64,000 bases of DNA from Syngnathus acus (Eukaryota > Chordata > Actinopteri > Syngnathiformes > Syngnathidae), in NCBI RefSeq assembly GCF_901709675.1, contig NC_051106.1, positions 743,501 to 807,500 of the forward strand, given 5' to 3'. A program made the position numbers and the translations under genes. Below, piece after piece: positions 33,501 to 40,517 of the stretch. A model generated the notes under the pieces. That model was not told where the DNA came from. It made no database searches and saw only the letters and a list, made by a program, of their open reading frames with translations. Positions within the stretch are counted from its first letter, which is position 1; each line of letters begins with the position of its first letter.

Positions 33501-36500
33501 TCTCCTGTTCTCTTCGATTCAGACTGTTTGTCGGAGATTCTAGCCGGAGCGGCGGTGCTGTACAAGCTAGCACGACGACGGCGGCGCGGAAAACGAGCGG
33601 GAGCACTCGTAAGGCTGAGGCAGAGAGGGTTCCGTTCTGCCCTACCGTCAATTCATCTGGCGAATGTCCGCTCCCTGGCGAACAAGATGGACGAACTGCT
33701 GCTCCTCACTTCAAGGAACACGGACTTCAGCAGATCCGCCGCGCTGTGCTTTGTGGAAACGTGGCTCAGCGAACGAACGCCCCACCACGCCGTGGAGCTA
33801 GCGGGCTTCAGGCTAACGCGAGCAGATCGCAGCGCGGAGCTCTCCGGAAAATCAAAGGGAGGTGGTCTCTGTTTCTACATTAATGAACGTTGGTGTACTG
33901 ATGTCACGGTGTTGAAAGAGTTTTGCAGCCCTCTCCTAGAAACACTTTTCATAAACTGCCGGCCGTTCTATTCACCACGGGAGTTCTCCTCGATCGTCAT
34001 GGCGGCTGTTTACATCCCACCACACGCACGTGCGAGTGAAGCCACGCAGATGCTGGCTGACCAGGTAACAGACATGGAGAAACTTCTACCAAACTCACTA
34101 ATCATTGTTCTGGGTGATCTTAACAGGGCGAACCTCGCACACGAACTCCCCAGATACAGACAGCACGTAACGTGTCCCACCAGAGGGGCACAGACTCTGG
34201 ACCACTGCTACACCGTGATCAAGGATGCATACCACTCTGCGGCTCGTGCAGCTTTAGGACTCTCGGACCACTGTCTAGTTCATCTGATCCCGGCCTACAG
34301 GCAGAAACTAAAAACTTCTAAGCCTGTGGTGAGGACTGTGAGGAAGTGGACAGTGGAGTCAAGGCAGGACCTCCAAGCCTGCTTTGACTGCACCGATTGG
34401 GGAGCTTTCGAAGCTGCAACTTCAGACTTGCATGAACTCACTGACACTGTCACATCATACATCAGTTTTTGTGAGGATCTGTGTGTGCAGACTAAGACCT
34501 TCTGCACGTACAACAACGACAAACCTTGGTTTACACCGAACCTCAGGAGGCTGCGCAAAGTCAAGGAGGAGGCCTACAGGAGCGGCGACCGCGACCTGTT
34601 CAGGCAGACCAGAAACACACTGAACCGAGAGGTCAGGAAAGCCAGGAGGTGTTACGGGGAGAACCTGAAGAGACACCTCTCTGCCAATCCTGATCCCTCA
34701 ACAGTGTGGAAAGGTCTGCAGAGCATCACGGGCTACAAGAAACGAACCCCCCGTCCTGTGGAGAGCCCAAGGCTTGCTAACCAGCTGAATAAGTTCTACT
34801 GCAGGTTTGATCGGTCCTCCCACACAACGGGACTTCCTGCAGCACAATCTACATACTCACCTCTCCCCACAACTGCTCTGTCCACACCTCTATCATCGTT
34901 GTCACCCACTCTCTCTCTTGCAGAGGCCGCGCCCACACTCCAGGTCCGCGAGGAGGAAGTGCGCCAGATGTTCCGGAGACAAAAGACCAGGAAGGCACCG
35001 GGCCCAGACGGCGTGTCACCTTCCTGCTTGAAAGTCTGCGCTGAACAGCTGGCGCCCACCTTTGCATGGATCTTCAACCGTTCTCTGGAGCTGTGTGAGG
35101 TGCCCTCGTGCTTCAAGAGCTCCACCATCGTTCCAGTGGCCAAGAAGCCCGCCATCACAGGTTTGAATGACTATAGACCCGTCGCACTGACATCTGTGGT
35201 CATGAAATCTTTCGAGAGGTTAGTGCTGAACCACCTGAAGGAGGTCACGGGCCCCCTGCTCTACCCCCTCCAGTTTGCCTACCGGGCAAACAGGTCAGTG
35301 GATGATGCGGTCAACATGGGACTGCACTACATCCTGCACCACCTGGACACCCCAGGAACGTACGCCAGGATCCTGTTCGTGGACTTCAGCTCGGCGTTCA
35401 ACACCATCGCTCCTGACATCCTCCAACAGAAGCTCATCCAGCTTGCGGTGCCTGCCCCCACCTGTCAGTGGATCACCAGCTTCCTGACCAACAGGAGACA
35501 GCGTGTGAGGCTGGGGGGCATCACATCTGACACCCGGACCACCAATACTGGAGCCCCTCAGGGGTGCGTCCTCTCCCCACTGCTCTTCTCTCTCTACACC
35601 AATGATTTCTCCTCAGATGACTCTCCTGTGAAGCTCCTGAAGTATGCAGACGACACCACTCTCATCGGACTGATCCAGGACGGTGATGAGACTGCGTACA
35701 GACAGGAGGTGGAGCGGCTGGTCCACTGGTGCAACCAAAACCATCTGGAGCTGAACCCGCTCAAGACCGTGGAGATGACAGTGGATTTCAGGCGAGACCC
35801 TTCACCACTTTTACCCCTCACTATCCGCAGTAATACTATTCTCTCCACAGACACCTTCAAGTTCCTGGGAACCACAATCTCTCGGGACCTGAAATGGACC
35901 GGCCACATAGACTCTGTCCGGAAGAAGGCCCAGCAGAGGCTGTACTTCCTGAGACAGCTCAAGAAGTTCAACCTGCCGCGAGAGCTTCTGAAGACCTTCT
36001 ACACTGCCATCATCCAGTCTGTCCTCTGCACCTCCATCACTGTCTGGTTTGGATCAACCTCCAAACAAGACAAGCACAGACTGCAACGGACAATCAGGAC
36101 TGCAGAAAAGATCATTGGAATCAACCTCCCATCTATCCAAGACTTGTACCTGTCCAGGACCAGGAAACGTGCAAGGAACATCTCTACAGACCCTTCTCAC
36201 CCAGGTTGCAGTCTGTTTGAACTACTCCCCTCCGGACGGCGTTATAGAGCTCGGTACGCCAAAACCAGCAGACACCGAGACAGCTTCTTCCCCCAGGCTG
36301 TTGCTCTGATGAACTCACACCACTCATAGAGTCTCAGAGGCATTACTGTGCAATAACATTACTGTGCAATAACATCCTGCTCTTCACACCTTTTGAATTT
36401 GTCTACACAGTTTTTGCCATTATTCACATCCTGAGTGTTGTTAGTCACCTATATGTTGAACAGAGGGTGTTTTTTACCGAAGTCAAATTCCTTGTTTGGC

Positions 36501-37613
36501 ACGTTCAAACATGGCGAATAAAAACTCTTGAATCTTGAATCTTAAGATCAGGGGATGTTTGAGAATATTTGCCATTTTTCACATGTCCTGAGTGTTGTTA
36601 GTCACCTAAATGTTGAACAGAGGGTGTGATTTACCGAAGTCAAATTCCTTGTTTGGCATGCTCAAACATGGCGAATAAAAGACTCTTGAATCTTCCGGTT
36701 TAATTTAGGTCACTTCCGGTTTAGCAGAGGTCACTTCCGGTTTATTTGGGGTCACTTTCGGTTTACGTGAGGTCACTTCCGGTTTACGTGAGGTCACTTC
36801 CGGTTTGATTTGGGTCCTTCCGGTTGATTGGGGTCACTTTCGGTTTGCCTGAGGTCACTTCCGGTCTATTTGGGGTCACTTCGGGTTTGATTTGGGGCAC
36901 TTGCGGTTCATTGGGGGCACTTCAGGGTCAATCTAAGATGGCCGCCACACTGGAAGTGGGGGTCAAGGGTCGAATTGTGTATGCATAGTGGAAGTGGGGG
37001 TGAAGGGGGTGAATATGCTAAGCATAAGGTGAACAAAGTGAATAAAGTTGGAATGGGTTGAATCGGTTGAAAAATGTAGAAATTAGAAGGGAAAAACTAA
37101 ATGTTTGGAAAATTTGGTGTGAATTTCAAAATTGAAAATTTGGAAATTTTGCTAAGTGGGAAGGTGTGGAATAGGTGGGCAAAAGATGAACAGTTGAAAG
37201 TTGGAACGAGTTGAATCGGTGGAAAAATGTAGAAATTAGAAGTGAAAAACTACATTTTGTGAAATTTTGTGAAATTTTGTGCAAGGTCTTCACCTTCACA
37301 CTAATAATAATAATAAAGGACAGGAATAACAATAGTGTGAAGGTCTTCACCTTCACACTAATAATAAAGTACAGCAATAACAATAGTGTGAAGGTGAAGA
37401 CCTTCACACTAATAATAAAGGACAGCAATAACAATAGTGTGAAGGTCTTCACCTTCACACTAATAAAGGACAGCAATAACAATAGTGTGAAGGTCTTCAC
37501 CTTCACACTAATAATAAAGGACAGCAATAACAATAGTGTGAAGGTCTTCACCTTCACACTAATAATAATAAAGGACAGCAATAACAATAGTGTGAAGGTC
37601 TTCACTTTCACAC

Positions 37614-37674
<61 letters not shown>

Positions 37675-37784
37675 GGACAGGAATAACAATAGTGTGAAGG
37701 TCTTCACCTTCACACTAATAATAATAATAATAATAATAATAAAGGACAGGAATAACAATAGTGTGAAGGTCTTCACCTTCACAC

Positions 37785-37824
<40 letters not shown>

Positions 37825-39415
37825 GGACAGGAATAACAATAGTGTGAAGGTTTTCACCTTCACACTAATAATAATAATAAAGTAGAATAACAATGTGTGA
37901 AGGCCTTCGCCTTCACACAATAATAAAGGACAGGAATAACAATAGTGTGATGGTCTTCACCTTCACACTAATAAAGTAAATGGAGTAGAATAACATATGT
38001 GTGAAGGCCATCGCCTTCACACAATAATAATAATAAAGTGAATGGAGTAGAATAACATGTGTGAAGGCCATCGCCTTCACACAATAATAAAGTGAATGGA
38101 GTAGAATAACATATGTGTGAAGGCCATCGCCTTCACACAATAAAGTGAATGGAGTAGAATAACGTATGTGTGAAGGCCATCGCCTTCACACAACAAAATC
38201 AACAACACAGAGTGCTTGCCAAGTGAGTATGGAATGACAAATCAATGATTTGATTACCTATTCACTACACAGAGATTTTCAGAAAACTTTTAAAATTCAT
38301 TCCTGTAAATTAAAATAATCTCATTACTGTGAACCGAAGCATTCCTATGCAATATGAGAGTCACTGACAAAAAACGGTACAGTAGGCTTTTAGGAAAGTC
38401 GTAATTGATATTGCCATTCAAATAAATCATACGACAATAGTGTGTAATGACGCGTATGTGGTGTCATGCAGGCCCAGCCATTCCTCGTTCAGCGGCAAGG
38501 CTAAGCTAGCTCGGAGCCAGAATGATGAACCAAAACAATTTTGAATGTACAAATTCGAGGACATTCCTCCACGATATTCGAGTCTGATTGTTTGGGAGTC
38601 AAACTTCGACGCGCAGGGACAACGTCAAGACGTTACAAATTGAATTTTTGGACGCATTTAAATTTGGGTGCAAGCGAAAGACTAATGCGGCTAATCTCGT
38701 CCAAGCTAACGGTGATCCAGCGCGTAGCATATTCGCTTGTCTTTAGCCCTCAAGCAAAGGTTTCGTTTTAGAAAAATCATTTTGATTTGCATTCATGGTC
38801 GCCGTGAGATGTTTAAGATAAGTGGTCTTGAAAATGGATGGATCTATAGAACCCCCTTGCCCACCCTCTTTTTTGTTAAATACGCGGCACAAGTCGACAC
38901 TGTTGTTGTTATTCAGGGCCTGACTGTCACTCACTATCGAGATTCAATAAAAAGCACACATCCAATTGATAGAAAAAGTATCATGTATTGACAAAGGCTA
39001 AAATAGTCGTTGACCTACTTTGTGAGTGTTGTCACATTAGTGAGAGTAGTGTCACTGCTATTATTAGTCCAAGATGTTGACATGATCTCCCTTGAATGGA
39101 CGTCAACGGCGCCCCGGCCAGTGGTCGCGTCTACCTTCCATCCGCCCCAGCGCGGCTCACCTGCAGCTCGGCCCGCTCCACCTCCCAGTGGGCCCGCTCC
39201 ATCTCGAAGCGGGCCCACTCGTGCTGGATGTAGTGCAGGATGCCCGCGATGGTGTACTGTTGCTGCTGAGGCCGCGGCAAGTCGTCGGTCTGCGGCGGTC
39301 CCAGAGCCGTCCCGCCGCCGACGCCTGGGTGAGCTCCTCCGTTCCCCCCCGGCTGGACCTGCGGCTGCGGCTGCTGCTGAATTCCGGTTGTGGCTCCTTC
39401 GGGGTGCTCGTCCAT
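12550..39415 (-). CDS. strn3: Striatin-3 (SG2NA), 16 coding exons
   Basis: WD40 scaffold that serves as a regulatory B''' subunit of PP2A and core of STRIPAK complexes with MST kinases and MOB4. Coding exons, 5' to 3': 39161-39415, 26005-26108, 25845-25918, 25542-25620, 25326-25475, 25119-25254, 16658-16796, 16432-16571, 16101-16279, 15139-15186, 14936-15057, 14151-14318, 13944-14084, 13726-13833, 12820-12906, 12550-12719. All junctions are GT-AG and phases chain to exactly 700 codons (699 aa plus TAG). The start MDEHPEG is at 39413-39415. Seen in order: YTIPG-like caveolin-binding/coiled-coil region (residues about 53-120), acidic linker with [20 protein letters not shown], then WD40 repeats from about residue 370 ([17 protein letters not shown] ... 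[13 protein letters not shown]). The order of residues favours STRN3 over STRN or STRN4. No room exists between exons 7 and 8 (86 bp) for the long-isoform exons. Confidence 0.96.
13166..13548 (+). mobile_element. tRNA-derived fish SINE in strn3 intron
   Basis: A-box-like TGGTTAGCATG and B-box-like GGATTCGATTCC near 13185-13228 are followed by the widespread fish SINE body (gtggagtttgcatgttctcc, gtgccctgcgattggctg, gggataagcggt). Sense relative to the window, antisense to strn3; intron between exons 14 and 15. Confidence 0.8.
14380..14935 (-). other. strn3 intron 11 sequence, nothing recognised
   Basis: Between exons 12 and 11. Unique-looking sequence with T-rich tracts; no RNA gene, repeat unit or exon identified. 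Confidence 0.4.
15665..15846 (-). mobile_element. Diverged copy of the 31348-type SINE, minus strand
   Basis: Minus-strand match to the SINE copies at 18181 and 31348: tRNA-like head (agctcagtggccttgtgg, with a GTGGGTTTGATCC B box) and body through 'cactcagcattaagggttgga'. The 3' part is truncated. Intron between strn3 exons 9 and 10. Confidence 0.75.
17124..17641 (+). repeat. Composite repeat, unit head plus 143-bp satellite (block 1)
   Basis: Begins AACTAGAAAATG...TCTGGAGAAATT, the same head as at 26548, 29131 and 31078, and passes into about 2.5 copies of the 143-bp AT-rich repeat (landmarks aattttggagaatttgg, gtaagtgggaagttgtgg, aggcaaaagatgaac). A LINE at 17642 interrupts it. Confidence 0.75.
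17924..21348 (-). pseudogene. LINE ORF: endonuclease + reverse transcriptase, frameshifted and SINE-split
   Basis: Upstream frame (from 21348): hydrophobic leader ([20 protein letters not shown]), then an APE-type endonuclease with [27 protein letters not shown] and SDHDLI motifs. Downstream frame (19835 to 18501): RT with [40 protein letters not shown] and [10 protein letters not shown] (the usual YADD/FADD box is FSDD here). The tail resumes beyond the SINE at about 18176 and ends at 17924. The frame changes in a proline-rich linker at a run of about 12 G on the plus strand (19649-19660). Length and order fit a single-ORF2-type jockey-superclade element. Confidence 0.85.
18181..18500 (+). 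mobile_element. tRNA-derived SINE inserted in the LINE coding region
   Basis: Head 'accagctcagtggcctagtgg' with B box GGTTCAAACCCC. The body runs through 'ctcagcattaagggttgg' and 'cacggggatgggttaaatg', and the tail is repeated ACTTTAACTT/ACTTTGACTT. Nearly identical to the copy at 31348-31655. It splits the LINE protein after RLDKL. Confidence 0.85.
21363..22062 (+). repeat. Composite repeat, block 2 (ETS-type stretch and 143-bp satellite)
   Basis: Two copies of a 'ggttcactttggaattc' segment, a short run of cacttc-type units at 21605-21760, the 'caagatggccgccacactgg' segment at 21763-21782, then about 1.5 satellite units. Ends at the solo LTR. Confidence 0.7.
22063..22466 (+). mobile_element. 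Solo LTR
   Basis: 404 bp from TGAAGAGAG to CGCAACA with TG...CA ends, a TATAAAA box at 22300-22306 and AATAAA at 22393-22398 in the order expected for U3-R-U5. The flanks acgt (22059-22062) and gcgt (22467-22470) differ by one base and fit a 4-bp target duplication. It interrupts a 143-bp satellite unit that resumes directly after it. No internal retroelement sequence remains, so it is best read as a product of LTR-LTR recombination. Confidence 0.75.
22467..23559 (+). repeat. Composite repeat, block 3 including the longest ETS-like array
   Basis: Satellite remainder (22467-22760), 'gaggttcactttggag' segment (22830), then an array of about 20-40-bp units with CACTTCCGGTTT (22915-23400), the 'gtcaatccaagatg' segment and the ggaagtgggggtgaa spacer. 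Cut by the hAT element at 23560. Confidence 0.8.
22915..23400 (+). repeat. Minisatellite of ETS-like sites (CACTTCCGGTTT)
   Basis: At least nine exact CACTTCCGGTTT occurrences plus several one-base variants, with spacers such as tatttggggt and aatttaggt. The reverse complement AAACCGGAAGTG contains the ACCGGAAGTG consensus of GABPA/ETS factors. Similar shorter arrays are at 27535-27690, 29385-29600 and 36690-36900. Confidence 0.8.
23560..24329. mobile_element. hAT-like non-autonomous element in the satellite
   Basis: Ends TAGCGGTGTAAATCG and, inverted, TAGGTGTAACGATTC, with ATCGAT-rich subterminal sequence. The 8-bp duplication gttgaatc is perfect (23552-23559 and 24330-24337) and is itself a motif of the satellite. 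The 114-codon open frame inside (23972-24316) has no recognisable domain. Confidence 0.85.
24330..25060 (+). repeat. Composite repeat, block 3 continued, with terminal palindromes
   Basis: Satellite fragment, then the 'aacgtgaaaatgtgaaattttt' type segment repeated twice (24540-24690), 'gaatgaatggggaaag' (24783), and two palindromes near 24966-24991 and 25022-25047 with the gtgtgaaggc arm. Ends about 60 bp from the strn3 exon-6 donor. Confidence 0.75.
26548..27980 (+). repeat. Composite repeat, block 4
   Basis: Head at 26548, short cacttc array (26755-26830), 'caaagatggccaccacactgg', then about 3.5 copies of the 143-bp satellite (26945-27440), a truncated head at about 27510, an ETS-like array (27535-27690) and another satellite start (27820-27980). 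The internal order shows a rearranged or duplicated unit. Confidence 0.78.
27981..28766 (+). mobile_element. Unclassified retroelement-like insertion (GC-rich head, ATAAAT tail)
   Basis: Interrupts a satellite unit that resumes after it. Starts with a T run and GGTATGGCGCCGTGAGTGG, and ends 'gaatttccccacccctgggg' followed by ATCAATAAATATTCAATAAATAAAT-type tail repeats, as LINE-dependent insertions do. Open frames inside are short and have no domain I recognise. Probably a SINE-like or internally deleted LINE derivative. Confidence 0.5.
28767..29760 (+). repeat. Composite repeat, block 5: tail of one unit, head of next at 29131
   Basis: 28767-29130 holds the distal segments ('aacgtgaaaacgtgaaattttt', 'gaatgtcgagaatctttcc', 'gaatgaatggggaaaaa'). 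At 29131 a new head (AACTAGAAAATG) follows directly, then a 'ggttcactttggag' segment, an ETS-like array (29385-29600) and 'ccaagatggccgccacactgg' near 29632. Confidence 0.8.
29761..30192 (-). mobile_element. Short 5'-truncated LINE insertion, uninterrupted sister of 3604-8890
   Basis: Minus-strand 3' UTR plus the last codons of the LINE ORF. Flanked by aatat on both sides, which restores the satellite phrase 'gtgaatatggtaagcataagg' when removed. It shows the sequence that existed at the gypsy target before insertion. Confidence 0.82.
30193..31077 (+). repeat. 143-bp satellite array and unit tail (block 5 continued)
   Basis: The landmark 'ttggaatg' recurs near 30230, 30373, 30516, 30659 and 30810: three exact 143-bp steps, then one of 151 bp that contains an 8-9-bp insertion. 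Distal segments follow (30880-31050), with half a palindrome 'gccttcacac' at 31068-31077. Confidence 0.9.
31078..31347 (+). repeat. Composite repeat, block 6 head
   Basis: A new AACTAGAAAATG head starts immediately after the palindrome half-site of the previous unit. The 'ggttcactttggag' segment and the first cacttc units follow; the unit is then interrupted by SINE/LINE insertions and resumes at about 36698. Confidence 0.8.
31348..31655 (+). mobile_element. tRNA-derived SINE, second near-identical copy
   Basis: Same family as 18181-18500: tRNA-like head with GGTTCAAACCCC B box, same body, tail GGGACTTTAACTTTT. Directly abuts the LINE fragment that starts at 31656. Confidence 0.85.
31656..33190 (+). 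mobile_element. 5'-truncated LINE copy with long open RT frame
   Basis: Starts at the linker before the reverse transcriptase and ends in a shortened 3' UTR. It is very similar to 34852-36400 of the next copy. It lies head to tail with that copy, with about 150 bp between the end of its 3' UTR and the ATGATGGCGCC start of the next ORF. Confidence 0.85.
31705..33135 (+). pseudogene. LINE reverse transcriptase fragment, open 476 codons, no endonuclease
   Basis: Contains [51 protein letters not shown] and [10 protein letters not shown] in order, then the C-terminal conserved block, ending at a stop at 33133-33135. It differs from the downstream copy by a handful of substitutions. The endonuclease and leader are missing because of 5' truncation, so it cannot retrotranspose on its own. 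Confidence 0.88.
33191..36545 (+). mobile_element. Full-length L2/Rex-like LINE with intact ORF
   Basis: 5' region with GATGGCGTCATGATGGCGCC, an intact ORF 33351-36329 and a 3' UTR ending in tandem CTTGAATCTTGAATCTT repeats at about 36525-36545. Inserted in a composite repeat unit in strn3 intron 1, antisense to the gene. Confidence 0.88.
33351..36329 (+). CDS. LINE endonuclease-reverse transcriptase, intact about 992 aa
   Basis: Target-primed retrotransposition protein. I chose the ATG at 33351 ([15 protein letters not shown]) because it sits in the GATGGCGCCGC context shared with the LINE at 21362; the open frame extends upstream to 33204. Order: hydrophobic leader ([15 protein letters not shown]), APE endonuclease ([38 protein letters not shown]), linker with KPWFTP, RT ([38 protein letters not shown]) and C-terminal domain ending [13 protein letters not shown]. 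No stops or frameshifts, so a recent, possibly competent copy. There is no separate ORF1 upstream in the visible sequence. Confidence 0.88.
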   Translation: MMAPRMAATVSRSLFICLILCVFCVLCCPSRITFTREALLNIGQSSSGIFSPVLFDSDCLSEILAGAAVLYKLARRRRRGKRAGALVRLRQRGFRSALPSIHLANVRSLANKMDELLLLTSRNTDFSRSAALCFVETWLSERTPHHAVELAGFRLTRADRSAELSGKSKGGGLCFYINERWCTDVTVLKEFCSPLLETLFINCRPFYSPREFSSIVMAAVYIPPHARASEATQMLADQVTDMEKLLPNSLIIVLGDLNRANLAHELPRYRQHVTCPTRGAQTLDHCYTVIKDAYHSAARAALGLSDHCLVHLIPAYRQKLKTSKPVVRTVRKWTVESRQDLQACFDCTDWGAFEAATSDLHELTDTVTSYISFCEDLCVQTKTFCTYNNDKPWFTPNLRRLRKVKEEAYRSGDRDLFRQTRNTLNREVRKARRCYGENLKRHLSANPDPSTVWKGLQSITGYKKRTPRPVESPRLANQLNKFYCRFDRSSHTTGLPAAQSTYSPLPTTALSTPLSSLSPTLSLAEAAPTLQVREEEVRQMFRRQKTRKAPGPDGVSPSCLKVCAEQLAPTFAWIFNRSLELCEVPSCFKSSTIVPVAKKPAITGLNDYRPVALTSVVMKSFERLVLNHLKEVTGPLLYPLQFAYRANRSVDDAVNMGLHYILHHLDTPGTYARILFVDFSSAFNTIAPDILQQKLIQLAVPAPTCQWITSFLTNRRQRVRLGGITSDTRTTNTGAPQGCVLSPLLFSLYTNDFSSDDSPVKLLKYADDTTLIGLIQDGDETAYRQEVERLVHWCNQNHLELNPLKTVEMTVDFRRDPSPLLPLTIRSNTILSTDTFKFLGTTISRDLKWTGHIDSVRKKAQQRLYFLRQLKKFNLPRELLKTFYTAIIQSVLCTSITVWFGSTSKQDKHRLQRTIRTAEKIIGINLPSIQDLYLSRTRKRARNISTDPSHPGCSLFELLPSGRRYRARYAKTSRHRDSFFPQAVALMNSHHS
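36546..36697 (+). mobile_element. Second LINE 3' tail fused behind the first
   Basis: About 150 bp repeating the 3' UTR of the LINE ('tcctgagtgttgttagtcacct', 'gttgaacagagggtg', 'aaacatggcgaataaaa') with small differences, again ending GACTCTTGAATCTT. Confidence 0.8.
36698..37282 (+). repeat. Composite repeat, block 6 continued: ETS-like array and satellite
   Basis: Cacttccggttt units at 36698-36900, 'caatctaagatggccgccac' near 36932, the 'ggaagtgggggt' spacer, then about 1.3 satellite units leading directly into the palindrome array. Confidence 0.8.
37283..38195. repeat. Array of 15 palindromes (26 nt) separated by AAT-rich spacers
   Basis: Copies start near 37333, 37385, 37436, 37484, 37535, 37589, 37691, 37760, 37841, 37894, 37944, 37998, 38058, 38114 and 38166, with a half copy at 37283. 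Each has 11-nt arms around a 4-nt centre. The first group uses agtgtgaaggt/accttcacact, the later group tgtgtgaaggc/gccttcacaca, so paired positions change together. One copy (37385) carries the inverted centre. Spacers are 'aataaaggacagsaataac' type with expanding AAT repeats. Tail of the composite repeat in strn3 intron 1. Confidence 0.93.
38196..39160 (-). other. strn3 intron 1, proximal part, nothing recognised
   Basis: Mostly unique-looking AT-rich sequence between the palindrome array and exon 1. No repeat family, RNA gene or exon recognised. Confidence 0.4.
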
Positions 39416-39720
39416 GTCGGGCTTGTAAGGAAAGTGTCCGCAAGAGAAGGAAAACCCCCGCTGCGTGTCCGGCTCGATCCCGTGGTACCACCCCCCCGAC
39501 CCAGGAGGACTGGGATGAGGTGAATGTGGCTGATGACGGAGCAGCTTACTGAGGGGAGCTAACCGGCCGCCATTACGGAGCGATCTCGTAGCGGCGGAGG
39601 CCGGAGAGAAGTTTGCCGCGGTGCATGCCGGGAACAGAACTACCACCGAGCCGCTTTCAGGGACACAAACAAAAATGGCAACTACGGCGTCAACGACCAT
39701 GCCTGACCATTGCCAAGACC
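39416..39720 (-). promoter_or_regulatory. strn3 5' UTR and probable CpG-rich promoter
   Basis: CpG-rich sequence upstream of the strn3 ATG. On the minus strand TTCCCGGCATGCACCGCGG at about 39618-39636 resembles the ZNF143/THAP11 element common in housekeeping promoters. Transcription start not determined; inference from motif and position. Confidence 0.4.
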
Positions 39721-40517
39721 TCATTTTTATTTTAACGATAATTTTAACTTTTACTGCCAAAGTTTTTTTCATAGTGGATTATGATGTGACATTAAATGTG
39801 CTCTTTTGATCTTTCACGTCTCTTTTATTTTTATTAATTTTAGTGTGGAAGGTTAGTTCACCGTTCGGCGATGAACATGAAAGCCAGATTTCCTACTTTT
39901 TGCCATGAACGCACCACTACAGAGGACCTGGGTAGTGATGTGCATTCCAGTTCTTTTAAGTGAACCGAGTCTTTAGAATCAGTTCACTCAAAAGATTCGT
40001 TCAAACGAATCGTTCAACGAACCCCCCCCCCCACAGTTTTTGTTTTGTTTTTGTTTTTTGTTTATTTTTAGAACATCTCGTGGAAACAACCCATACACAT
40101 CAAACAATACAACTACACCCCCCCCCCCCCCAATTTTTTTATTATATATAATAATAATAATTGGCTCGGGTAATTCACACATTTCTTTCTATAATACAAC
40201 ACTTACACACTGATCCGTTGGCAACAGTCTCTCACCCGGTCGTGAACGGGCAATTACGTCCCTGACTCGTAAAATCCCGCCTCCATCTATCGCTCGCTGC
40301 TGATTGGTCGTTCGCGCAGATTCACGAATGAGTGACAGACAGCATTGCTGCTATGCCAGCCGACACACACGTTATGCCAACATTTATGTTTTAATCTTGT
40401 ATTTGTTGGCTTATAGTTGATGGTGTTATTACACCGAATGTGTTTGTGTTTGAATAAAAGGTTGGAAAAAACCCGTTATGCCGACATAACATAACATTCG
40501 TTATTTAATGTGCATAC

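Noticed and set aside
37211-37885. Long overlapping open frames on both strands (224 codons + and 264 codons -) over the palindrome array
   Set aside because: They consist of N/I runs from AAT repeats and the peptide VKVFTFTL repeated from the palindrome. The symmetry explains why both strands are open. No domain, no start context, no codon bias.
37283-38195. CRISPR-like appearance of regular repeats with spacers
   Set aside because: The genome is vertebrate; the spacers are themselves AAT-rich repeats of unequal length, not unique sequences, and there are no cas genes.
39010-39552. 180-codon plus-strand frame over strn3 exon 1
   Set aside because: GC-rich antisense of the exon encoding MDEHPEG...; no similarity to known proteins.
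40020-40040. Poly-C tracts as assembly gaps or structural signals
   Set aside because: Short homopolymers next to GTTCAC-type repeats; nothing beyond ordinary low complexity can be supported.
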